From NCBI GenBank assembly GCA_963971285.1, contig OZ020254.1, forward strand, positions 20,334,928-20,398,927: a stretch of 64,000 nucleotides of DNA. The letters run 5' to 3'. The translations under genes were made by a program, and so were the position numbers. The DNA comes from Astropecten irregularis. Taxonomy: Eukaryota; Echinodermata; Asteroidea; Paxillosida; Astropectinidae. Positions within the stretch are counted from its first letter, which is position 1; each line of letters opens with the position of its first letter. Below the pieces are notes generated by a model that was not told the DNA's origin, did not search any database, and saw only the letters and a list, made by a program, of their open reading frames with translations. Below are positions 10,462 to 29,789 of this stretch, one piece after another.

Positions 10462-12215
10462 ATGTGGTCCAATAGCCAGCTTAGGTGCATTTACCAGTGA
10501 AATGTCAACATCTCAGTGAAATTTCCAGGCAAAATACTATACACTGTATCCACATTATGGCGTTTGTTATGATGCATATTGGGTTGAATAATATATTTAA
10601 ACATATTAACTTTATGTTCAGGTCAATTATCAGAAAAGTTGAATGTCTTGGGAATGTTGCTGGAAGAGTCATGATTGCCACGTGTCAAGGTTAGAAACAG
10701 GCACAACCATGCCAGCACACACATGCTGCAGTTTATGTACATACACTGAAATTGTACATACTCTTCAAATAAAAACCTTTAAGTCTAATACTGTATACCA
10801 TTTGTATACTGTAATATCATACTTTGGTTTTTGTCAAAGAAATGCAAATTCATGTGCCAAAAATATCTGTCATCTGTGAAATGTTCAGTCCCATATGGTG
10901 CCCATTTTTCTGAGAAAACTGGCAAACAGCCACAGTATTTAAAAAATCTGTTCACTGTTATTAATGATCTAAAAGATCAAAATTATTTTTGGTTTTACTC
11001 TTTTCTGGATAGATACAGCATTTCAGGCAGAAAAACTTGAATGATATGTTTCTACCATCACCATCTTTATACCCTGTAAGTTATAGGTAAATCTGTGAAG
11101 ATTTCTGTTTCGGTATGATACCAGAGTATGATAGTACCTTTAAGCAGACAAAAACAAACATACACTCAATACTTGCAAAAACAAGCAAGCATCCTAAGTT
11201 AGTAAGTTCCCAAAACACAATTACATTGTTAGATAGATGCTTCTCAAACCTGCTTTGCCACATAATGGGGTAAGACATTTGTATCCTGATTAAAACATGA
11301 GCTAATTTTCTTAATTTTTCTGGTAATCTCTTTCTTTTCCTTTCTTTCTTTTGTAATTATTATTTCATTAAATTCGGCAATAGGGCATTCGGCCGACACT
11401 TTTTAGAAAAACAGTTAGTTGGGGTCAACAAGCCACATATTAAGGCAATAAGATTGTGTCAGTGTCACCCTAATATTTTTTTTATCAAAAACTAGAAAGA
11501 ATTGTACCGTCAGAAATACACTGATTTTTATAAACAGTGTAGTCCAAAACCTTTGCCTATAAAGTTTGGTAACATTGGTTCAGCAAGGTTTCCTAACAAG
11601 GTAAAAAGATGGGTTTATTAAGTGCACAAATCTACAGGAATGTTTCATATTTTTCGGTAATTATTATTCATGATTATTACTTTTAATAGCTGAGAATTTT
11701 CACTAAAAGTCTTAAACCTTGTTTATAAGTAATTAAATATTTCCACTTTAGTCCACCTGCTTTGTATTTATGTGTATGAGGGACCAGGGAGGGGAGAGGC
11801 TAGGTTTTGGGTTATGGGTGTGGCCTGGGTATTTTAATTTGCACATGGGAGGGATTTGTTCAGTAACAGAAAGAAGCTGTTACTTCATGGAATTACTATT
11901 AGAGCTACAGAAACAAACCATTTAATCACTATCATTTTAGTTTGGTTTGCTGTAATAATTATTCCATTTTGTAAAGGTATTTTGTTTAAATACATTTCTA
12001 GGGGCATTCCGGTATCATGATCTTATTGTGAATTATTGCTGAAAGAAAGTCTATTTTTTCAAAAATGGGTTTTTATGATGGTCATTTTGTCCACTATTTA
12101 TTCAAAGTGAATTCCCTAGAAATTCAGGGGATTATAATACTATTTTCCTTCTGCAAGCGTTTGTCGTTTTGTTTTCTTTGTTTTTCCTTATCTAATCTTA
12201 AAAAAAAAATTCAGC
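10462..12215. other. Intergenic, AT-rich; one dispersed element, no gene
   Basis: Apart from the repeat at 10785-11145 I see only AT-rich DNA with homopolymer runs. A TTCGGCAATAGGGCATTCGG segment at 11374-11393 is not assigned to anything. Confidence 0.5.
10785..11145 (+). mobile_element. MITE-like repeat, 'GGTAGTATCATAC' family (copy 1)
   Basis: The body shares CAGTCCCATATGGTGCCCA, TTTACTCTTTTCTGGAT, ACCATCACCATCTTTATACC and CTGTGAAGATTTCTGTTTCGG with copies at 24240-24606 and 27538-27892. Better copies start AAAGGTAGTATCATAC and end GTATGATACTACCTTTAA, an inverted terminus. Divergent relatives lie at 17075-17425 and, inverted, at 23105-23510. Confidence 0.7.
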
Positions 12216-12493
12216 TTCTTCATTTTCAACTAAGCTTCGAATTCCCTGGTGGAGATAGCGCTATAACCAGTTTTCTGCCGATCTTATCTTTAAAAATTAT
12301 TGTCAACTTCTTTATTCATTTATAACTAAGCTATCTGGCCGCTAGAGGGCGCTATAACCAGTTTTCTGTTGTTATCTTAAAAAATAATTATTTTCAACTT
12401 CTTTATTCATTTTCAACTGAGCTATTCGGCCGCTAGAGGGCGCTATAACCAGTTTTTGTCGCTATCTTAAAAAAAAAGGCTGTGTACCCACCA

Positions 12494-12638
12494 ATGGGAG
12501 ACTTTTGGAGAGTCGGTCTTGGGTCAATTAACAGCGCACGCGCAAACCATGCTTGCGGAATTGTGAGCATGTGCGCATTGTATTGCGCGTGCATGCGCTT
12601 TTGACTCAAGACCGACTCTCCAAAAGTCTCCCATTCAC
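12494..12638. mobile_element. Fold-back element, arms ~50 bp
   Basis: ATGGGAGACTTTTGGAGAGT / CGGTCTTG on the left is matched by CAAGACCGACTCTCCAAAAG / TCTCCCAT on the right; the inner arms are rich in CGCGCA. It is inserted in the tandem array. Confidence 0.75.
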
Positions 12639-12639
12639 T

Positions 12640-13127
12640 GGCTGGGGCAATTGACAGCATGTCCATCTTGTTGGCACGTCCCAATTAACTGGCTGCGGCC
12701 GTGTCATCACAAATATCAAGCCACAAGGAAAGGTGACTTCGTTCATTGTGGCCGGGCCGACCTCATCCATATGGCAAGCCAAATGCCAAAGAATTCAATA
12801 AACATTATTTATCGGAGATAAACACGTTTTTTGCCAATAAACACTATTTTCCGACACAATAAACACTGCTTTTTGAGAAAAACTCTGTAGTAAACCAATT
12901 ATATCTTGATATAGAGTGTTTTTCACTGATAAACAGTGTTTATCAAATTATTTGGCATTTGGTTTGCAAAAACCCTGAGTTGTGCGTATGGATTCAAATC
13001 GTCTCGAGGGCGCGTCTACGTGACCGAAGGCACGTCCCAATTTTACTGGCTGAATCCAGTTCGAAGACACAGCTGCAGCCATGGCGGTAGTCAGCAGCCG
13101 CAGCCAGTGAATTGGGACATGGCCTAA
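12640..13127. mobile_element. Composite insert: 'GTCCCAATT...ACTGGCTG' fold-back carrying a second MITE
   Basis: The outer arms are CGTCCCAATTAACTGGCTGC near 12677 and GCAGCCAGTGAATTGGGACA near 13100-13120; the same arms bound 36484-36622. Inside, GCAAGCCAAATGCCAAAGAA (12776) and TTTGGCATTTGGTTTGCAA (12950) are inverted ends of a second element rich in AATAAACACT. Confidence 0.6.
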
Positions 13128-13618
13128 TTATTTTCAACTTCTTTATTTATTTATAACTAAGCTATCCGGCCGCTAGAGGGAGCTATAACCAGTTTTCTGT
13201 TGATCTTATCTTAAAAAATTATTATTTTCAACTAATTTATTCATTTTCTACTAAGCTCCCCAGTCGCTAGAGGGCGCTATAACTAGTTGTCGATCTTCAT
13301 CACGTGAGATAAAAAAAAAAATTAATCATCGAACCCGGCCCCGAAAGGTTCAGTGGTTGTTATTACCGGTGCCTCGGTCAATAGCAGGTGGATATTGACG
13401 AAAATCACAACTAAATTTCGCGTTAAATTGTGTCAGTTCCTAACTGAGTGTGCCAGGAAGCAAGGGTAGGAAGTTAGTTGTGCGTGATCCACCCAACTGT
13501 GAGTTATACAGAAATTAGAGTTAGGGCTGATAACGTGCTAGCCTACTGACTAATTTAGTATTTACTGTGTAACGTTACAACTTACACGGTTTTGGGTGAG
13601 GCAAAATCTACAATCAAA

Positions 13619-21132
<7,514 letters not shown>

Positions 21133-22311
21133 TTACCTGTATGAACTAACAGAGTATCTATCTATATTCTAGATTCCTTTATTATGGGACATTACTGGAG
21201 TAATTCATCAATGTTTCAGTCATTTTATTCATGTAGTCATCTTAAGTATTTCCCAGTTTTCTGCACTAGAATGTTTGGAGAGTATGAAATATGTATAACA
21301 GAGATTGTTCAGAGATGGAAGTCCAAACTAAACTGTGCTAATACCATGACCATGCTAAGCAAGAACATTCCATTTCAGCTAAAGAGTGATTGATAAGCAG
21401 AAGAGTAATGCTGCTTATAAAGAATGTTTTCTTTGTGTGTTTGTGGTTATAATTGGTTTCTAGCTTGCTATTTCTGAATTGGAAATAATGAGAACGAACT
21501 AAGTTTGAAACATCTCATTTAAGTTTCTTTTCTTTTCAATTTAGATTTTCAATTTATCATTTCACTTGAGAATTCCTCTATTACTTCCTTTGAAACCTTT
21601 ACTTTAACCTTTTAATACTATTCATGTCGGGTTTTTCTGGTTTAAGGGAAAATTTGAAACTTTTTGTTTTCTTTTTTGCTGCCACGCTCAGTGTTACGCA
21701 GTGTGATGAAGCTTCATATATTTAGTGGTACATGTATTGGTTTAGAGAGCCTGATATTGCAATCTGAGCAGGATTTCATTGACATGTTGACATTTTGTAT
21801 TCTTTGAGAAAGATCCCAAAATGGTTACTATATAATGTCAGGTCCTCTTAACTCTTAGCACCGTTGCTTTTAGGTACCTATATCCTGGTTCATGGGTGGT
21901 TTTTAACACTTTATCACTTACTTTTTCCCTATTAAAACAAATTATATAAATGATGTCTAAAATTGAAAAGCTAAAACAACCCACTCAATCATAGTATTTT
22001 TGATATGTTTTATCTTTTTCCCTCTTTTCATTTTTCTTTCAACATTTGTTGACAAAGATGTTGGAAATATTGAAGTATAATCGACACTAGCAATATTTAT
22101 GTGAGAGAGTGGAGTTATGATGTATAGAGTAATGTATATGATATTGGTATCATGAGTGTTGTCTCATATGATTCATTGTGCATTGAAAGTACTGTTAAAA
22201 AATGATTTATGTAACCAAGGAAGCGTAGTATAAAGTCACAACCCCTGTAATTTACTGTTTCTCCTACAACATGTACAATGAGTATTAAAGTCATAAAATA
22301 GCTGAGCATCT
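21133..22311 (+). other. 3' flank and probable 3' UTR of the V-ATPase B gene
   Basis: AT-rich sequence after the TAA stop. An ATTAAA lies near 22284, but I cannot fix the polyadenylation site. A degraded GATCC-repeat fragment lies at 21805-21860. Confidence 0.4.
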
Positions 22312-22558
22312 GGGGCCAAGTTCATAGAGCTGCTTAAGCACCACAATTTGCTTTTAGCACAAAAAACCTTGCTAAATAAAATCAGTATGCCAGCCAAAAC
22401 TCCCTGTGAATGTTATGCTCAGCAAACAATGGCCGAACACAAGTCAAAAGCTATTTCAAACATCACATGGACATTTGGTTGGCAGTCCTGTTTGATCAAG
22501 GAAGACTTTTAATGCAAGCAAATTGTGTGCTTAAGCAGCTCTATGAAATTGGCCCCTG
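22312..22558. mobile_element. MITE, 'GGCCAATTTCAT' family (copy 3, best preserved)
   Basis: GGGGCCAAGTTCATAGAGCT / GCTTAAGCACC pairs with GTGCTTAAGCAG / CTCTATGAAATTGGCCCC. The inner inverted blocks (TTGCTTTTAGCAC and TTAATGCAAGCAAATTG) are weaker. Confidence 0.8.
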
Positions 22559-23104
22559 TAATTTTTACTAGAAAAAAACTGCTGCTAAACAGAAAGAGAA
22601 GTTTTGGCGAAGAAAAACAAGCAACTAACTGCTAAAAGCAATGCAAATATATGTTATGTAACCCAGCAGGTTCTTTAAATGTTTGTTGGACTTGAACCTT
22701 CATGACCTTATGCCTTGCTTATGAGCTTGTATAGTAAGTGGGCCTTGTGCATGAAGGCTTGCATATACATGTATGTAGCTTGGTTTATTCTTATAGATCC
22801 ATATCTTGATCAGTGAGCCAATCAATGATCTCTCCATGTAACAGAGTTTCTCATTCGATAGCTAATGCATTAATTCTAAGGTAATGCTTAGAGGATTCCA
22901 TTCCTTATAGCTGATGACCCAATATCCTGCAATCCAATGTTTTATTGTGTATATACTAGTGTTACATGAGGTTGGATTACAAGTACCGGATTACTTGGAT
23001 TACAAGGTAGTCATTTCTTGTGTGAAGCATCCACCACACTAAACGCAAAAGCGTACCATTTACCAGTGATGTTTTACCCTTGTATTAAGGTGGCCATCAA
23101 AACC

Positions 23105-23510
23105 TATGTCTCATGAGTTTCCTGATTAACTGGAGAAATTGAGTACCATAAATGTACTTTAAAGGCTTCATCAGGAGTGAAATTACAAGAGAATAAATAA
23201 AATTTTAATAATTTTGCCCAATTTTGTGGAAACCCCATAAACCAATTTGTGTGTATGTGAGAATTTAAAGGTTTAGTACAGGATTGGTAAAATACCAAGA
23301 CAACAATTTTCACAGATTTTATGTATAACCTTCAGGATATGAAGATGGTGCTGGTAGAAACATACTGTTAAATATTTCCACCTGAAATGGTGTATTTATC
23401 CAGAAATGTATAAAACAAAGACTGAACTCAGTTTTGATCTCTGGGTAAAATCAAAACCATTCATGTTTGATAAGAAAAATTGAGTCAAATGTTTAATAAT
23501 TTCTTGTGAC
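23105..23510 (-). repeat. Divergent, inverted copy of the GGTAGTATCATAC-family MITE
   Basis: On the minus strand it gives TTTACCCAGAGATCAAAACT, a sequence like ATACACCATTTCAGGTGGAA, and CACCATCTTCATATCCTGAA, matching blocks of the 24240 and 17075 copies. Confidence 0.55.
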
Positions 23511-24239
23511 AAAGATGTCTGATTGAGCTAAGATTTTCACAGGTGTGTTATTTCATGTACATGTCTGATCCGACAAAGTGTGAGTGCTGTTCTGTGACCT
23601 TTACCAATCATGTATTAATTATACCTTTAAACTTAAATAATGCAAACATTCTGGAGTCTTATTTCTGTGCTGCAAACAGTTTATTTGGCAAACATAATAG
23701 GGTATTTATTGCAAATATTAACTGATGTGGCAAGTGTATATATGTAAAAGTAAAATACTTTGCATTATCAAGCAATTTTTAATCACGCAATTCAAATGCA
23801 CATTAGCTACATCCAGCCAAATTGGAACCAAACGCATTGGTTATATTTGCATTAAAAATCAAACTTATCATCAACCGTTAAAATACTGTACTGTACAAAG
23901 AAGGCTAAATTATACAAAAACTATCAAAAACCAAAATTTCATAAAATAATATTAATTACATTGACTTTATTTTCATTTATCCTTTCAAATTATTTCAACT
24001 TTGAAAGTAGTCCTGGATTTTCTGAAGAAAAAAAAACTGAGTGAATATATCTGTAATACTGAATTAGGAATGTAATGCAAAATGGAATGACAATGAATTT
24101 AAAGGGCTTGCACTTCAAATAGGCAATGGGAGTAATTGTCTCATTGCCAGTCATAAGCATTTGTTGAATTAGAATAAGTGCCCCTTTAATGGTCAGTTAT
24201 TCTTACATGTTAGCTTTACTGGCTAGATGTAATCTCATT

Positions 24240-24606
24240 ATAAAAGGTAGTATCATACATTGGTTTTTGTCAAAGAAATTCAGATTCATGGGCATAAATA
24301 TCAAAGACGATACAATAATAGTCATTTGTGAAAATTTCAGTCCCAAACGGTGCCCAATTTTTGAGAAAACAGTGAAAAACGGCCACAGTATTTCTTAAGT
24401 CTTTTCTCTTTTATTTTTGATCTTTTAAAAGATCAACAAGATTTTCGGTCGTTGTTTTACTAATTTCTGGATAAATACACCATTTTGGGCGGAATAATTT
24501 TAACGGTAAATTTCTAGCACCACCATCTTCATACCCTGAAAGTTGTACGTAAATCTGTGAACATTTCTGTTTTGGTTTCTTACCAAAGTATGATACTACC
24601 TTTAAG
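24240..24606 (+). mobile_element. MITE, GGTAGTATCATAC family (copy with both ends)
   Basis: It starts AAAAGGTAGTATCATACATT and ends AAAGTATGATACTACCTTTA, an inverted terminus of about 18 bp. Length is about 365 bp, with no ORF inside. Confidence 0.8.
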
Positions 24607-24949
24607 AATGGCCCAATTTCATGGAATTCGTTACGGTCTATTTTTTTTTGCTAACAGTAACAGATTCCATGAAATTGTTCCTAGAACGGAAAATGGAAAA
24701 TGTCTGGAATGTAGAAATGAAAAAGAACACTTACCGGGGGTAAACAGACTTGAGGTTATCTTTTTTATCAAGATGCTTCAATTCATTGACACAATATAAG
24801 CCTTCCCTTATATTGTTCTCGACTGTATGTAGAAACTTGTCACTGTTCCAATCGGATATTTATAACCAATATCTTTCCCACTGGGAACTTATTAACTTAG
24901 CCATTTTATTGACAATCAGACAATTTCTAGAACCAACTACAACTAACAA

Positions 24950-25130
24950 GGGAACGCCACTATAATGAACACCACAATACCGAACATTTGGCTATACCAA
25001 ACATCATCCTTGGCTACCGATTTTTGTGTGCAATACATACTAAATATGGTTCTTTAAATCACTATAAGAAATTAGCACTATAACGGACAATATCTGTGCA
25101 TCCTGCCATGTTCGTTATAGCAGCTTTCCA
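24950..25130 (+). repeat. Dispersed repeat, second copy of 20755-20940
   Basis: ACCAAACATCATCCTTGGCT, GGTTCTTTAAATCACTATAA and GACAATATCTGTGCATCCTG are shared with the V-ATPase intron copy. Confidence 0.65.
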
Positions 25131-25136
25131 ATGTAT

Positions 25137-25440
25137 AATAGAGGGATTTCACATTAGTTCCATCTACGCATATCTGCATTGGAACCATGCAAGGCTCTCT
25201 GTGCTGAACTTTGGCCGTGCCGCCGTGGCCATTCGGCACAGTACGGCCTGCATGCACTACACGGACATCACACTCTCAGCTCAGGTATGAGTTGGTGTGC
25301 TTCGCTCTAGCAGACCGTGAAAGTGCATTGTGTATGTACACGCACCTGCGTGTTTGAGAAGCAGACACGACAGCCTCGTTTTCAAACGCAAAAGTGCGCA
25401 GATTGATTCTAAACGCATTGTATTGGGATCCCTCTATCTC
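25137..25440. mobile_element. Short GC-richer element with ATAGAGGGAT inverted ends
   Basis: ATAGAGGGATTTCACATT on the left and GGGATCCCTCTAT on the right are inverted. The base composition between them is visibly more GC-rich than the flanks. The open frame inside (25096-25290) has no recognisable motif. Confidence 0.45.
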
Positions 25441-25902
25441 ATGCATAATAATAAGACATATTTGTCCTGATTTTACTCTGTTCTAATGCATCTCCCAATC
25501 ACTGTTTGACTTCATTACTAATCTGTACATGCTATTTTACTTCCAACTGGAAGATTGTGTTGGTCGGTTATGGCCGGATAGTTGTGGATTATGAGGTAGA
25601 CATTTCTGTACATGGAAACTTAAATCCCCATTTGGATTACGTTCAAACTTTCTGTGCAAATTTGCATGGAAGAATTTGTATAGAAATGACAGCAATTTAC
25701 AGAGACAGGCTTATTGATGCCAAACTACCTTCAGAACGAGATCTTACGATGGAAGAAATCGCCCAAAGCACCTGTACAAACCTGTAATGGCTGTTGGTCT
25801 TACAGGGTTAAAGGTAATACACAGAAGAGATACTATATACATGTATATAGTATGCTCTTAAAATACTTCTCTGTTTTCATCAAAACTGAATGCAATTTAA
25901 TT

Positions 25903-28740
25903 TCATTCAAGAAGGAAGTCAGCTTGCCCCGAATCAAATCCTTTTGTTTTATTGATGAACAATTGATAGGAATCCTTCATACTGTGATATTTTGTCTCCC
26001 ATTGTTTCTTCTCCTGACATTCTTTATCTACTTCTCTCAAAGTGTCTTGGTTTCTCAGCTCCAGCTGCCGGATCGTCTCTTGGAGTTTCTCAATTTCCGT
26101 CTGATGTGCAGCTTTGACTTGGCCGAGTTCAACTGCTGCAACATGGCGTTCTTCAGTCTGAGCGTTCATGACGGCGTTGATGCGTTCTTCACGCATACGT
26201 TTCTCCAATGCGGCAAGTGCTTCAGATTTCTCCTTGGCATGTGCTTTAGCAGTTGCAGCCTCACGGTTCGCTGTTACCCTAAGGAACGGCAGGGTGGGAA
26301 ATGAAATTAATACCAAAAGATATTTCATTGGGAACGGATTAGCAAATATTCACTATTTAATAGACTGGGGTGCTGTATTCCAGTTTTTGGTAGTCGATGA
26401 TCATACCATGGAGGAAGGAATAAAAGGAGTTAGAACGAACCAGAGATCAAACAATCAGGTCCCCTCACCTAAGCATTACCTTAAATCCATCAAATCAGGC
26501 CGGATCGACCATCGTAATACAAGGACCCAGGTGTGATCTACTGTCTATGCGTAAGCGTAACAATAGCGATGTGCGTAGTGCATATGAGAATATATTAGCC
26601 GATATTCTTAATGATGTACAAAATATTGACCAGTTCCATTTAAAAAAAATATTTTATGTTTATAAATATAAACAATAGACCAGTTCGCACCATCAACACG
26701 CACGAATGAACAAAAAAACCTGTTGGCAATCCAAAACCACTCCAATTTATTTCCAGGTGTCATCGATTCTTGCCAAAAAATAAAGGTCAATATGAAACAA
26801 TTCCTTAATGAAGTGTGACCGCAGACCGGCTGTGAGGTGCTATGTGCACAAAGGAACTTAAAGCGTGGAGGTAGAATTGAAAAGACAACACTTTGGCGAG
26901 GGGGTCATTTGATCTCAGGTTTGTTTGAACTCCTTCTATTCTTTCTTCCATGCTGGTATTAATCTCACCTCGCTATTCCCTCTGCCTCTTTCCTGGCTAG
27001 TTCCTTTTCCTCTTGACGTGCTTCAGCCACAGCGTCTACTTTCTCCTTCAGTGCCTGGGCCTTGACACGTTCAACAGTCTCTCTCAAGATCTTTTCACCT
27101 GATTCTTTCTCTTGTTGTACGAGCTCATTAGACTGTTTGGTCATGACACCCTCAACTCGTAATGCCTCTTCCTAAACACAGTCCCCCAGAAAAAGAAAAG
27201 AAAGATAAAAACCATTTTATTTATCAAGCAAAATTTAACCAAGTTTTGCCCATAATTGTTTTGAGTTTGGGGCTAACACAATTGCATAAAACCACCCTAA
27301 AGTCCTTTTCACATGACGCTAAAAAAACTCTCAACCATTGAGAAATTTTCTCATAGGTCTGGACCTCGGTCAAAATCTCTCAAGGATTCACCAGGGACTT
27401 TGGTCACTCTCAAGCATTGGTGTCCTTTCACACAATGACACTTTTGTAAGATTTTCCAACCATGAGAGAATTTCTCAATGGTTGAGAGTTTTTTTAGCAT
27501 CATGTGAAAAGGCCTTACAGTAAGTGTGAATTTGGTAATTAAAGGTAATATCATACTTTGCAGATTTATGGGAAAAAATTTCACCGAAGATACATAACAG
27601 TCACCTGTGGAAATTTCAGTCCCATACGGTGCCCACTTTTTGAGAAAACAGTGAAAAACGCTCACAGTATTTCTTCAATCGTTTCACCATTTTTTTTTAT
27701 CTTTAAAAGATGAAAATTGTTTTTGGTTATTGGTTTTACTCTTTTCTGGATATATACAGCATTTCAGGCAGAAATATTTTAATGCTATGCTTTTGAACCG
27801 TCACCATATTTATAACCTGTATGTTTTAGGTCAATCTGTGAAGATTTCTGTTTCGGTATGCTACCAAAGTATGATACTACCAGTCCTTTAAAATAATACT
27901 TACCTTGAGTGAACGCTCGTGGCTGATTTTCAGATTGTGAATAGCCTTCTCCAGTTCAGCCTTGGCTAGCTCTCGACATTTCTCCAGCGCCACATTCTTC
28001 ATATGTTCTGCTTCCTGCCAGACTTTCTGTTCAGCTTGAGCGACTGCTTGATCTTTCTCGTTGCCAGCTTGTGTCTCCCACTGATTGTGGATATTTTGAC
28101 CGATGTCTGCAATATCATACAACAAAAAATGGATCGTATATTTTATTTTATAAAGTCAAATAAATGTCAATTTATAGGGCTTTGTGACATTTTGATTTGA
28201 AAAGAAATTTTTAAGTAATCTAACATGCTTTAAAAAAAACAATCCAAAAACAGAATAAAATGTTTTTACTATGAGTGTGTGCATCAATTTTCCAAGCCAA
28301 AAAGTCGCAGGAAGAGACCAAGATGCAACAGATTTTTGATTCAATGTTTCCTAATTCATAATCCCTCTATGTACTTTACTTGCACAGTTTGTGGTCTTTG
28401 GTTCCAGCTGTTGCTTTAACTTTAAAGTCTGTTAAGCCGGCCAAAAACCACAAAAGCCTTGATAAAAGCCTATGGTAGAAAACAGTTTCACCATGTTCTT
28501 GCAAAATGCAAACCTATCCACTATTGTTCCTTTCTACACAGTCAACCCAAAATTATATCCTTCATTATGAAAAGGATTGCTTTCAGAATTGTAGTGAAAA
28601 TAAGGAAGGGAAGGTAGCTTACCTAGAATGTTTTGATGTGTGTGTATCTGTGTTTGAACTGGTTTGCTGTCTTCATACCGTAGTGGTATGCCGTCATAAC
28701 GTGGTGAAAGAGCTTTGTGATCTGCCATACGCTTTTCCAT
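25903..28740 (-). CDS. C6orf163: C6orf163 homologue, coiled-coil protein (four coding exons)
   Basis: Minus-strand exons are 28747-28623 (Met at 28740), 28106-27904, 27171-26969 and 26278-25903 (TGA at 25905-25903). They sum to 900 nt, 299 aa plus stop, and all phases agree. Residues 30-45 (THQNILDIGQNI) and the C-terminus (YQLFINKTKG, then GQADFLLE) match what I remember of vertebrate C6orf163, a protein of about 330 aa. Residues 50-270 are one long Glu/Lys/Ala-rich coiled coil with almost no Pro or Gly. The function of the family is not established to my knowledge. An alternative start is Met5 (MADHKAL). The exon opens at a TTTCACAG acceptor, so a non-coding 5' exon probably lies upstream. 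Naming rests on memory of the human sequence and is less sure than the gene model. Confidence 0.8.
27298..27516. mobile_element. Palindromic MITE with ~55-bp arms
   Basis: CCTTTTCACATGACGCTAAA / AAAACTCTCAACCATTGAGA on the left is mirrored by TCTCAATGGTTGAGAGTTTT / TTTAGCATCATGTGAAAAGG on the right. It lies in intron 2 of the C6orf163-like gene. Confidence 0.85.
27538..27892 (+). mobile_element. MITE, GGTAGTATCATAC family (third full-length copy)
   Basis: It starts TTAAAGGTAATATCATACTT and ends AAAGTATGATACTACCAG. It lies about 20 bp from the palindromic MITE, in the same intron. Confidence 0.8.
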
Positions 28741-28852
28741 GATGGACCTGTGAAAATTGTGAGAACACAAACAAAACATTCATAAATTAAAAAATTCACC
28801 AAAGGCAAAGTAGGTCTAGCTGTTATTAAAGTATTAAAGTATTGTTATTACC

Positions 28853-28995
28853 AGGGGCTGATTTCACTAACGCTTTGCAATCATCGCTAAAGCCCAAATC
28901 CATCGCTAAACGGAGAATTGATCGCAAAGTAACGATCTCATATCACACGTGATAGCGATGATCGCAAAATACGACTTAAGTGAAATCGGCCTCTA
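28853..28995. mobile_element. Short palindromic MITE
   Basis: GGGGCTGATTTCACTAACGC and AAGTGAAATCGGCCTC are the inverted ends. The inner arms carry TGCAATCATCGCTA and TAGCGATGATCGCAA. Confidence 0.7.
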
Positions 28996-29312
28996 GCCTT
29001 GGTATATTATGAGGGAAATTATGAGGAATCGAGTCATATACACAAAGAATGGTAGGCCTACTCCACAATCCACAAGCATGCAACAGAAAAAATGAGAAAA
29101 TGAACAGGGCCGGGCATATTATCATGCACTAAACTGCCAAAACTTGTTACAAATGTAACAGTGTGAGTGCTATGGCCTTACTAGTAATTGACTAAGGCCC
29201 ATACATACATTAGGAAAGAAGGAAAAAGAAATTTGGCCATCTTACACACAGGTCACAGGCCTTGCAATACGTACGTTAGACATGTTATGTCACATAAGCA
29301 AAAAGAGGACTT

Positions 29313-29527
29313 GTACTTTAGTTTAGTCCACAAGGATTATTTTCAGACCCCATAAGTTCTGAATATTGAAGAGGACATCACAACTGGCCATAGTCAACGT
29401 AGGCCTAGTATGGCTATGCCCTAATTATTTTTTTTAGCCTTTTTTTAAATACAAAATTTAGGTGAGTTGGTTTACTGCACTGCAGAAACCATGTCTGAAA
29501 CTAATCCTTGTGGACTGAAGTACATTA
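29313..29527. mobile_element. Fold-back element with TGAAACTAATCCTTGTGGAC ends
   Basis: GTCCACAAGGATTATTTTCAG on the left is the reverse complement of CTGAAACTAATCCTTGTGGAC on the right; flanking GTACTTTAGT/ACTGAAGTAC extends the pairing. Confidence 0.65.
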
Positions 29528-29789
29528 ACCCACCCATAGAGTCTGGTAACTCGGATTTGTGGCCTGTCTTTAATCAACCTAACTCTGCTTTTAACGACAG
29601 ACGATGAGGTAAAAATACAAATTTTCTGCATTAATACTCACCATTAAAAGTTACACAGCTCAAGTCAGTCAATCCACATTGAAGTTGCATAGCAACTTAT
29701 GCTACTAACTACTCATGACCGAATGAGGGCGCTACTGCGGAAGGAAGGATCAACTTACGGAAGCTTAAATTGACCATCCGAGTTGCCGA

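Larger units (their letters stand above)
12215..13295. repeat. ~90-100-bp tandem repeat array interrupted by nested inserts
   Basis: Five units share TTCAACTTCTTTATTCATTT, then GGCCGCTAGAGGGCGCTATA and ACCAGTTTTCTGTTG. Three lie before the inserts (12220-12475) and two after (13127-13290). About 650 bp of fold-back sequence interrupts the array. Confidence 0.75.
22559..25902. other. Gene-poor interval between V-ATPase B and the coiled-coil gene
   Basis: It contains three repeat elements listed separately (23105-23510, 24240-24606, 24950-25130) and a TIR-bounded segment (25137-25440). The remaining DNA is AT-rich with no supported coding frame. Confidence 0.5.
28748..29789. other. 5' flank of the C6orf163-like gene
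   Basis: No coding frame. It contains two fold-back elements (28853-28995, 29313-29527) and borders the 71-bp satellite. The promoter and first exon of the coiled-coil gene probably lie here but were not located. Confidence 0.4.

Noticed and set aside
26168..26536. Plus-strand frames over 25.7-26.5 kb
   Set aside because: They are antisense shadows of the last exon of the C6orf163-like gene.
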